Positions 53,172 to 61,245 of a DNA stretch of 64,000 bases are shown one piece after another (position 1 is the stretch's first letter; each line of letters begins with the position of its first letter). The DNA is taken from the NCBI GenBank assembly GCA_016710235.1, contig JADJLG010000001.1, forward strand, positions 733,501 through 797,500, read 5' to 3'. The DNA comes from Saprospiraceae bacterium (GTDB lineage Bacteria > Bacteroidota > Bacteroidia > Chitinophagales > Saprospiraceae). A program made the position numbers and the translations under genes. The notes under the pieces were generated by a model, which was not told the DNA's origin, made no database searches, and worked only from the letters and a program-made list of their open reading frames with translations.

Positions 53172-55448
53172 ATGGCTACAACTTACTTATTTGCCCTTGG
53201 CGTAGATAGAACAGAAGGCAATTACACAACTCCTTTAGATTGTTGTGAATACGACGCTGAATCAGTCTGCAAAACTTTTCAGCAATATTACAATATTAAA
53301 AATGCAGAATATAATGCATCATCCTCATGCACCACTGACTTCTTTTACTTTAAAATGGCACAATATGCTCGAAAACTCAAAAAAGGCGATACATTGGTTT
53401 TATATTTTTCGGGACATGGCGGTCAAGTGTTAGATTTGAACAGAGATGAATTCAGGGCTAACAAATTTGACGAAACCATTTGTCTTTACGACAGGATGTT
53501 GCTGGATGACGAAATCCACAACTGTTTTTGCAAATTCAAAAAAGGTGTGAATCTTATTTTCTTCTCTGACAGTTGTCACAGTGGTACTGTAAATCGAGGC
53601 GTTGCTGCCAGCAGATCCACGCCTCCGAATGCAAAATATTTCAAAGAAGCCGAACGCTTCCAAACAATGCATAAAGACATTTATCAAAATATCAAAATCT
53701 TACCATCATCTGCACGTAAAGCTAATTTATTCTTTATGGGTGCCTGCCAGGATGATCAATATTCCTTTACAGGAAATCCAAATAGCGTTTTCACAGCTTC
53801 CTTATTGCGAGCCATAAAAAGCTCACCTGAATCCAACCTCAACTCAATTGCTAAAAGCATTCAAAAAGATCCCTTGGTTCTCAGGAAACAAACGCCAACA
53901 GTCAGAACTAATGAAATTGCAAAAATTCCGCTAATAAGTTTATTTCAATCAGAAAATGAAAAGCCAAAGTTTAACTCATTCGGAATCCACATTTACAATA
54001 TTGAGTTAAAATCAAAAGAAGCTAAATCAAAACTTCTTAAGCAAGGTTCTAAATGGTTTGATACTGAAGTGAAAATTCTTTCTGAAAGTATTAAATCAGT
54101 CTCTTTAGATTTTGGTAAGGAAACGGAAAAAGATCGCGCTGCCGTGGATAAAAAACTAAAATCAATCAAAAGAATATTAAACACAAAAAAAATGGATTAT
54201 GCATACGTAGAGCCCGATTTTGAAATCAAAGAACCTGATGATCATGTAAAATCTGTAAGGGAAGCCAATCCCAATGAATTTTTAAAAAGTTGGCCACATC
54301 CTACGTCCAATATATTTGATTGGTACAAAAAAGACAATTATACACAACTTGAATCTGCACTACAACATGTCAAAGAAACAGTGGATGAACCTCTGCGCAA
54401 TGTGAGGATAGCCCATATTGATACCGGCTGCTGGCCTGATCATCCTGCCAGTCCCGTTAATCTCAATACAAATCTTGGGAATTCATTTGTAAAAGGAGAA
54501 ACCAAAGATCCGAAAGTACGCATCAAAAATGGCAAAGCTAACTTTCATGGCCTGGCGACTGGTATTCTTCTTGCAGGTGGCAATGTAACACGGCAACAGG
54601 GTAGATACGACCAAAATTCTGGAGAAGTTGGTGCAATTCCTTTTGCAGAAATCATACCTATAAGGATCGCTGATGATGTGGTATTGATTCTTGGAAAGCT
54701 AGAAGCATTCGCACAAGCAGTAGAATATGCAATCCAGCTAGATTGCGACGTCATCAGCATTTCAATGGGTGGCGCACCTTCGAGAAAAATGGCAGAAGTG
54801 ATCAATAAGGCATACGAAAAGGGTATTGTTGTAGTTGCAGCAGCAGGTAATAATTTCAATGTACCCGGAGATATTTTAGTTCCGGAAGAAGTAGTTTATC
54901 CGTCGAGATTCGATCGAGTCATCACAGCAGTGGGCGCTACTGCCAATTTTTTTCCTTATGACTTTGATGCCCAGTACAATGCAAAAAATTTTGTCAATGG
55001 AGAACAAATGCAGGGGAATTCAAATCCTCCGGAAGTCATGAGGCATGCAGTTGCTGCTTTTACTCCTAATGTACCCTGGGCTTATGTCAATATAAACGAA
55101 CAACCCTATTCTTATTCCTTCTCAAGGAGAGGCGGAGGTACTTCGAGTGCTACACCTCAAATTGCTGCGGCAGCTGCGCTCTATATTGTAAAATTCCGCA
55201 ACGAACTGATAGCAAATAATTACGCCGGAACGTGGCGACAAGCAGAATCCGTCCGCCGTGCACTGTTTCAATCTGCAGATGGTAAGCGCATTCCGCAATC
55301 TAAAAGATATTATGGAAATGGTATCCTCCAAGCTCGAACCGCGCTTGAAAATTTCGTGAAAGTGAAAGATGAGCATAAAGCTGCACCAGCAAAGGTTCAT
55401 GATCTATTGATCCTAAATTTTATTGAGATGTATTCCAGTTTGATTTAA
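53172..55448 (+). CDS. Metacaspase-subtilisin fusion protease
   Basis: A 758-residue two-protease protein without signal peptide, so probably cytoplasmic. Residues 1-255 are a C14 metacaspase/orthocaspase domain: LGVDRTEGNY, LVLYFSGHGGQ with H82, the specificity acidic motif DETICLYD at 100-107, and FSDSCHSG with the nucleophile C135. Residues about 270-352 resemble an I9 subtilisin propeptide, ending in the hallmark AYVEPDFEI. Residues 410-725 are an S8 subtilisin domain with D417 in HIDTG, H459 in NFHGLATG, oxyanion N560 in AAAGNN and nucleophile S658 in GGGTSSATP. All five key residues are kept. Metacaspases usually cut after Arg/Lys; self-release of the subtilisin is my inference. It lies 18 bases after the ATPase gene. 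Confidence 0.93.
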   Translation: MATTYLFALGVDRTEGNYTTPLDCCEYDAESVCKTFQQYYNIKNAEYNASSSCTTDFFYFKMAQYARKLKKGDTLVLYFSGHGGQVLDLNRDEFRANKFDETICLYDRMLLDDEIHNCFCKFKKGVNLIFFSDSCHSGTVNRGVAASRSTPPNAKYFKEAERFQTMHKDIYQNIKILPSSARKANLFFMGACQDDQYSFTGNPNSVFTASLLRAIKSSPESNLNSIAKSIQKDPLVLRKQTPTVRTNEIAKIPLISLFQSENEKPKFNSFGIHIYNIELKSKEAKSKLLKQGSKWFDTEVKILSESIKSVSLDFGKETEKDRAAVDKKLKSIKRILNTKKMDYAYVEPDFEIKEPDDHVKSVREANPNEFLKSWPHPTSNIFDWYKKDNYTQLESALQHVKETVDEPLRNVRIAHIDTGCWPDHPASPVNLNTNLGNSFVKGETKDPKVRIKNGKANFHGLATGILLAGGNVTRQQGRYDQNSGEVGAIPFAEIIPIRIADDVVLILGKLEAFAQAVEYAIQLDCDVISISMGGAPSRKMAEVINKAYEKGIVVVAAAGNNFNVPGDILVPEEVVYPSRFDRVITAVGATANFFPYDFDAQYNAKNFVNGEQMQGNSNPPEVMRHAVAAFTPNVPWAYVNINEQPYSYSFSRRGGGTSSATPQIAAAAALYIVKFRNELIANNYAGTWRQAESVRRALFQSADGKRIPQSKRYYGNGILQARTALENFVKVKDEHKAAPAKVHDLLILNFIEMYSSLI

Positions 55449-55460
55449 AAAAATAACTGC

Positions 55461-55850
55461 ATGTTACCACAGGAAATACTAAAATTCAGTTTTGAAAGCT
55501 GCAATCCATGTTTTAGATCCGGTATCAAAGTTGAGCCTCAGGAATCGTATGAAATTTCGGGAAGAATAATACACAAACTAAAAGATTGGTTTGTAAATAC
55601 TGAATTAGACGGATTTAACAATCCCATCAACTGGTTTTTGAAAAACAGAGTCAAAAATAAAAAATGTTTTCTGCTGATGGGGTCTGTGGGTCAGGGTGAC
55701 CTGGAAATTTTTCCAATTGGATCTCAGATTGTTGTACACCAGTGCGGTTATACTGAAGAGTTATGCTTTTTTGTAAATGATGTAAAGTCAAAAGCTGCAT
55801 ATTCAAACAATAAAGGCGTAATAGAAATCACAGTAAAAAGAATAAGCTAA
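55461..55850 (+). CDS. Small protein with LecA/PA-IL-like pattern
   Basis: A 129-residue protein without signal peptide. Its second half resembles the calcium-dependent galactose lectin LecA/PA-IL: CFLLMGSVGQGDLEIFPIGS aligns with the LVMKIG strand, and VNDVKSKAAYSNNKGVIEI aligns with the YNDVPGTYGNNSGSFSV loop that binds calcium and sugar (the D, N, N residues are kept, the loop is two residues longer). In the first half KVEPQESYEISG fits the first strand. Four cysteines are present. Lectin binding is unproven; a non-lectin jelly roll is possible. It lies 12 bases after the fusion protease and 41 before the CHAT protein. Confidence 0.6.
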   Translation: MLPQEILKFSFESCNPCFRSGIKVEPQESYEISGRIIHKLKDWFVNTELDGFNNPINWFLKNRVKNKKCFLLMGSVGQGDLEIFPIGSQIVVHQCGYTEELCFFVNDVKSKAAYSNNKGVIEITVKRIS

Positions 55851-55891
55851 GAAATATGACTTGATTCGTTTTCTAACAAAATCAATATCCA

Positions 55892-58800
55892 ATGGCAAAA
55901 ACCTATACATTCAAAATATATGGCACAAAGGAAGATTTGTTCACAGGAGAATCGGAATTAACCCAAGGTGTAGATGTAGCCGTTGATCAATTTTTGATTT
56001 CAAGAACGAGATCGGGCGGCCAAGAGTTAGAATTTGTTGCAGATGAGAATGATGTCATAGGAATAGTTACCGAAAAAGAGCATGAGATCTTCTTTAGACC
56101 AGAGGATTACATCAAATACAGGTCAATTAGACGGGGTACCAGATCAAGCTCAAATGATAGTTCAAATATTATAGTAATCGAACCTGGTATTGATTCAGGC
56201 TCAGACAATAGAACAAAAAATGTACTTTCTGAAATCAGGAAAATCACGCACTGGAAGGAATGGGCTGCAAAAAATGTGGTCGTCCAAATTGCTTCTAAAA
56301 TAGAAAATTTGGATCTGGGCTTACACACAATCAATGACAATTTTGAATTCGGACGGTTACCTTCTCAGTGGTCAGATCAAAAATATTTACTATTCATTCA
56401 TGGCACTGCCTCGTCTACTAAAGGATCATTTAAATATTTAAGTACAGAAAATCCGGACCTCTGGAAAAAACTGCTGGCCGCGTATCCAAAAAGAATATTG
56501 GCCTTTGAGCATAGAACCCTAACTGAAAGCCCTTGGGAAAATACTTTGAAACTTATCCAAAGTTTGCCATCTGAAATTCAAATTGATGTCATCTCACACT
56601 CAAGAGGTGGAATCATTGGAGAAATTCTATCGCGAATGGAAGGAGGAAAATTTTTCTCTCAGGATATACAGAAAAAGAAAATTTCAAAGGATTTTCAAGA
56701 TGACCTGAACATGATTGAAAAACTGGAATCAGTTCTTCAAGAAAAGAAAATAAAAATAGACAAATTTATTAGAGTAGCATGTCCCGCTAACGGTACCATC
56801 CTTCTTGGTTCCAGACTGGACTGTTGGGTCAATTTATTTTTCAACGGACTAAAATTAATACCAAGCATCTCCGGCAGTGTGGGCCTTTCATTAATCTCAG
56901 ATTTCACCAAAGCCCTTGTGCATGAGAGAACTCAAGCGGAGACTCTACCTGGATTAGCCGCTATGATTCCTGAATCACCAATATTGAGATTGCTGAACCT
57001 TCCTGACAAGAAGCTCAATCAGCAGCTCTTCACGATCACAGGAGATGCCAGCACAAGAAACATTTTTAAAATGATCCGCAACTTTTTTGTGGATATTTAC
57101 TTTTCAGAGGCGAATGATTTGGTCGTGCAATGTTCTTCCACCACTAAAGGAACCCTACGCCTGAAAAGCTCTCAATTCTGGCTACATGATGGAGAGGTTA
57201 GCCATTTTGAATATTTTAGGAATCAATCCAGCTGTAAAGCTATCATTGGAGCTCTTGAAAATGATTCTGAAAATCACGGATTCAAATCTCTTGAAATCAA
57301 TTCAAAGATTGATCTGCCCACTTCTGTAACAAGGACTTCTAAAAAATCAAATCGCCCTGCGGTTGTTCTCTTGCCCGGATTATTGTCAAGTAATTTAAGA
57401 ATTAATGGTCAAAGTATCTGGCGAGATCCGGTCAGCATCGGCAAAGGAAAAATACTGCAACTTGGCCTAGACAAAAATGTCGAGGTAGATGGTGTCCAAG
57501 CTATGTACTACTACGATATCATTCAATTTTTAATATCAAAACAATACCATGTCTTTACGTATGCTTATGATTGGAGAAATGACATTTTGGACGAAGCTTA
57601 TAAATTCAACAAATACATTCACAGCGTCAACAATAATCACCCACAATGTCATATAATTGCCCATTCTACAGGGGGTCTTCTGCTCGCCACCTCGATGAGT
57701 ATCCACCCACCTTCACAAAAACATGTTCTCAGCTCCAAAAAAAATAAGGCGATCTTCATGGGTACGGCATTCAAAGGCATGTATTCTACTTTTCAAATTC
57801 TGAACTGCAAAGACACAATTACAAGTGAAATTTGCCAGAAGGATATTTACAATCAAAGTGAGCAAATTTCAGATCTGTTCAGTAGTTTTCCGGGAATTAT
57901 TCAATTACTACCTGAAGATGCTATCAACCGAATAGACAAAAATATTTGGAATTCAGGATTAAATGTAAACCCTCCAGCTAAAAATTTAATAAAGCTAAAT
58001 CATAACTTATATAGTGAACTAAAAAAAATCGATTGGACCCAAAAGAATTTATTTTATATAGCCGGAAGTGCTAAGCAAACATTATCCGGAATGATCTTAG
58101 AAAATAAAAAAGTCATTCTAAAAATAAACTCCAATGGAGACGGACGCTCATTATGGGAAAATATCCCTTTAGAAATGATTAGAGATGACAGAGCTTACTT
58201 CTGTTTCTCATCACATATGATGATCCCGAGTGACCATAAAATTTTTGAGGCTGTTTCGGAAATTCTAGTCAATGGTAAAACCAACAAACTGAGCACCACA
58301 GCTTTCAATTCAGGCACAACAAGAACTACCGAACTTCAAAAAATCGATGCAACAGAAAGGATAATTGCTTACCCTGAAGATGAATACAACTCAAGAGTTA
58401 AAGATGCAGGGCTATCAGCCAGAATGGAAAATCCACTACAAAAGATAAACATCACACTTACACATGGAAATTTAATTCATGCAAGGCATCCGGTGATGGT
58501 AGGCCATTTTAAGGGCGACAGCATATTGCAAGCTGAAAAAGTACTTGACGGACAACTCAATGGACAATTAACCCAATACTATTCAATCGGTAATTATGCA
58601 GAAGAGGTAGGAGAAAGTATAATATTATTCAACAATCAATCCAGTCTCTTAGGTGGATTGGTTATAGGCTTAGGAAATTTTGGAACACTGAATGAATTTA
58701 CCTTAAGGGAGAGCATCCATTTTGCCCTTATAGAGTACTGTTTTAAAAGCAGAGAAAAATTTAATGCTACAACCTGCAAACTGAGTACAGTAATGATCTG

Positions 58801-61081
58801 TACTGGATATGGTGGATTGAGTATACAATCATTTTTACGTGCTCTATTTACTGCAGTGACTGATGTAAATACTAAAATTCAAGAGCAAAATCAACAATCC
58901 GGCATTCACCATCTTCCAAGTATAAATGAAATAGAAATCATCGAAATTCACCGGCACAAGGTCATCCAAGCCGGCAGACTAATACACAAAATCAGGTATG
59001 AAAAATCTTTCCAACACCTAGATTATAATAATCAAATTAAAAAAGTGAGCGGCGCTCGAAATGAAGTACCCAATGAATTTAATCCAGATTGGTGGCATCG
59101 CATCAAAATATCTCAGCAAAACCAGTTGCAGGAAAAAAATCTTGGCAATATTGCACCTTTGGTATTCACTTCAATCACGGACAAATCCTATGCAGAAGAA
59201 AAAGTCATACCAGCAGATCTTGACATAGTTGAATCTTTAATAAAGATAACTGCCATAGAAAACTACTTTGACCAAAAACTATGCAGTACACTTTTTCAAT
59301 TGTTGATTCCTACCGATTTTAAAACGTATTTATCGGATGAGAGAAATTTAATCCTTATCGTAGACAAATACTCGGCAAGAATCCCTTGGGAATTACTGAT
59401 AAAGCCATCGAGAGAAGAAATTCTTCCAATAATCTATAATTCAGGAATGTTACGTCAATTGACTACCTCAAACTATAAGACGCAGATCAAGTATGAAGAA
59501 GGTAATTACGCATTGATTATAGCTGATCCCGACACGAATGGAAAATACCAATCATTAGATCATTCATACAGTGAGGCCGAATCCATCATGCAGCTTCTCG
59601 GTCAAAATGATTATACCATAACGAAATTAATCCATAAAAAACACGATGAAATCCTTCCTGAAATTATAAGTGGCTCATACCAAATATTGCACATTGCAGC
59701 ACATGGAATTTATTCTGAAGAAAAAACAGGTAAAACCGGTATCATCATCGGTCAAAATGAAATCCTAACTACAGCTGTGATCAGCCAGATGAAACAAGTA
59801 CCTCAACTTGTTTTTATTAATTGTTGTGAGCTCGGTAAAATTTATGCCGAGGAGGAAATCCAGCTCCAAGCCAAATATGAGGTCGCAGCAAGCTTAGGTT
59901 GCCATTTTATCAATATGGGAGCTAAGGGTGTGATCGTAGCAGGCTGGGAGGTTAATGACAATGCTTCGTCAAGTTTTTCACAAGAATTTTATCAATCATT
60001 CATTTCGGGCAACACGTTCGGAGACGCAGTAAAACAAGCTCGCAGGGTTTGCTACGATAGGCATCCCACTACAAATACCTGGGGAGCATATCAATGTTAT
60101 GGTGATCCTTATTTCGCATTGAAAACTAAACAGAATCCAAGCCATAAAAAGGTTTTAATTCTTGATGTAGATGAAGCAGTTTCATACGTTTTGTCACTCA
60201 CCGGTAATATCAGATCCGGAAAAATGATTTCTGATTCATTCAAGCTCCAAATCAAAGAAGATCTGACGCAAATTCCTGAATTTCTACAAAATCACCCGAG
60301 AGTACTTGAACTGATTGCCGAATTGTATAGCTCTATAGGTGATCTGGAAAATTGCCTTCGTGCTTATGAACAAGTATTTTTAAGTGAGGATGCCGATTAC
60401 AGTTTAAAAAGTGTAGAGAAGTATTATTTGTTGAGCATTGAGCATCTGGAAAATCAAAAGCCGTATAAAAATAAAAAAGAATTTATCCAAGCATGCAGAC
60501 CATTTTTGGATAAGCTGATTGGATTGGCGAAAGAGGCAAACACGGTCAACAGACAATGCCTGATATCGGGAATATATAAACGAATGTTCATTTATAGACC
60601 AAGCCGGGATTTGCTAGAACTGGTGAAGAAACATTATTATGGAGCCTTTATGCTAATGTTCAAAAAAACTGGAGAAGTAAATTATTATCCATATTTCAAT
60701 TATCTGATTACGGTTGTTTTTCTTGATCAAAAATTACCTGAAGATACAGGCATGATGTCAAAAAAAGCTCTTGCTTACAGTATGAAAGAGCAAGATGAAT
60801 CATCAAATTTGTGGAGTAAAATTGTTAGCTCTTTCCCTCTTGAAATTGAATTACTTCTTTCCACGAAGCAATCATCTATTCAAAAACTGAAGGTAAAGTT
60901 ATTAGAGAATTTCATATCGGCCTGGAAAACATCCGGTACATTTTATGAGAAATCTTCCCATCTCAACCATTTGGAATATTTGATTATAGCTTCCAATCAT
61001 TTAATCCATCAAGGTATCCAGGTCAAACAAAAAATAGAAGCTCTTCAATGGGTGTTGGAAAAAATCAAAAAATTAGACTAG
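55892..61081 (+). CDS. Giant CHAT protease with two alpha/beta hydrolase domains
   Basis: A 1729-residue, apparently cytoplasmic protein. After about 115 residues without recognised domain comes an alpha/beta hydrolase (about 160-470; FIHGTASS, nucleophile S237 in SHSRGG) of a DUF7379-like type. A second, LCAT-like hydrolase follows (about 487-770; LPGLLSSN, the typical YDWR, S592 in AHSTGG, NGDGRSLWE and SDHKIF). Residues about 845-1060 resemble the M17 aminopeptidase N-terminal/macro fold (VGHFKGDSILQAEKVLDGQL, GLVIGLGNFG). The CHAT caspase-like domain at about 1120-1420 has IPWELL, H1271 in HIAAHG and C1312 in FINCCELG, and ends in YGDPYFAL. The last 300 residues are TPR-like helices. It closes the five-gene operon. 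Confidence 0.9.
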   Translation: MAKTYTFKIYGTKEDLFTGESELTQGVDVAVDQFLISRTRSGGQELEFVADENDVIGIVTEKEHEIFFRPEDYIKYRSIRRGTRSSSNDSSNIIVIEPGIDSGSDNRTKNVLSEIRKITHWKEWAAKNVVVQIASKIENLDLGLHTINDNFEFGRLPSQWSDQKYLLFIHGTASSTKGSFKYLSTENPDLWKKLLAAYPKRILAFEHRTLTESPWENTLKLIQSLPSEIQIDVISHSRGGIIGEILSRMEGGKFFSQDIQKKKISKDFQDDLNMIEKLESVLQEKKIKIDKFIRVACPANGTILLGSRLDCWVNLFFNGLKLIPSISGSVGLSLISDFTKALVHERTQAETLPGLAAMIPESPILRLLNLPDKKLNQQLFTITGDASTRNIFKMIRNFFVDIYFSEANDLVVQCSSTTKGTLRLKSSQFWLHDGEVSHFEYFRNQSSCKAIIGALENDSENHGFKSLEINSKIDLPTSVTRTSKKSNRPAVVLLPGLLSSNLRINGQSIWRDPVSIGKGKILQLGLDKNVEVDGVQAMYYYDIIQFLISKQYHVFTYAYDWRNDILDEAYKFNKYIHSVNNNHPQCHIIAHSTGGLLLATSMSIHPPSQKHVLSSKKNKAIFMGTAFKGMYSTFQILNCKDTITSEICQKDIYNQSEQISDLFSSFPGIIQLLPEDAINRIDKNIWNSGLNVNPPAKNLIKLNHNLYSELKKIDWTQKNLFYIAGSAKQTLSGMILENKKVILKINSNGDGRSLWENIPLEMIRDDRAYFCFSSHMMIPSDHKIFEAVSEILVNGKTNKLSTTAFNSGTTRTTELQKIDATERIIAYPEDEYNSRVKDAGLSARMENPLQKINITLTHGNLIHARHPVMVGHFKGDSILQAEKVLDGQLNGQLTQYYSIGNYAEEVGESIILFNNQSSLLGGLVIGLGNFGTLNEFTLRESIHFALIEYCFKSREKFNATTCKLSTVMICTGYGGLSIQSFLRALFTAVTDVNTKIQEQNQQSGIHHLPSINEIEIIEIHRHKVIQAGRLIHKIRYEKSFQHLDYNNQIKKVSGARNEVPNEFNPDWWHRIKISQQNQLQEKNLGNIAPLVFTSITDKSYAEEKVIPADLDIVESLIKITAIENYFDQKLCSTLFQLLIPTDFKTYLSDERNLILIVDKYSARIPWELLIKPSREEILPIIYNSGMLRQLTTSNYKTQIKYEEGNYALIIADPDTNGKYQSLDHSYSEAESIMQLLGQNDYTITKLIHKKHDEILPEIISGSYQILHIAAHGIYSEEKTGKTGIIIGQNEILTTAVISQMKQVPQLVFINCCELGKIYAEEEIQLQAKYEVAASLGCHFINMGAKGVIVAGWEVNDNASSSFSQEFYQSFISGNTFGDAVKQARRVCYDRHPTTNTWGAYQCYGDPYFALKTKQNPSHKKVLILDVDEAVSYVLSLTGNIRSGKMISDSFKLQIKEDLTQIPEFLQNHPRVLELIAELYSSIGDLENCLRAYEQVFLSEDADYSLKSVEKYYLLSIEHLENQKPYKNKKEFIQACRPFLDKLIGLAKEANTVNRQCLISGIYKRMFIYRPSRDLLELVKKHYYGAFMLMFKKTGEVNYYPYFNYLITVVFLDQKLPEDTGMMSKKALAYSMKEQDESSNLWSKIVSSFPLEIELLLSTKQSSIQKLKVKLLENFISAWKTSGTFYEKSSHLNHLEYLIIASNHLIHQGIQVKQKIEALQWVLEKIKKLD

Positions 61082-61219
61082 ACCTAAATTTTGCAGGTTA
61101 GATGATATAGTTCCGAATATTTTTAGTTAACACCTGATTCAAAGACAAATACTGTTTTTAAGAATTTTTGTAGATCAACAAAAATCCTGGCAATATGCAG
61201 ACTGAAAGATGGGATGGAG

Positions 61220-61227
61220 TAATTTTG
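61220..61227 (+). promoter_or_regulatory. -7 promoter box of the PaaZ-like gene
   Basis: TAATTTTG is a full TAnnTTTG match 18 bases before ATG 61246. It lies inside the longer frame that starts at 61195 and so supports the downstream start. The -33 region is not clear. Confidence 0.5.
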
Positions 61228-61245
61228 CATCTAAATCAACTCAAT

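Noticed and set aside
61195..61245. Upstream in-frame ATG for the paaZ-like gene
   Set aside because: The TAATTTTG -7 box at 61220-61227 lies downstream of it, and the family N-terminus begins at ATG 61246.
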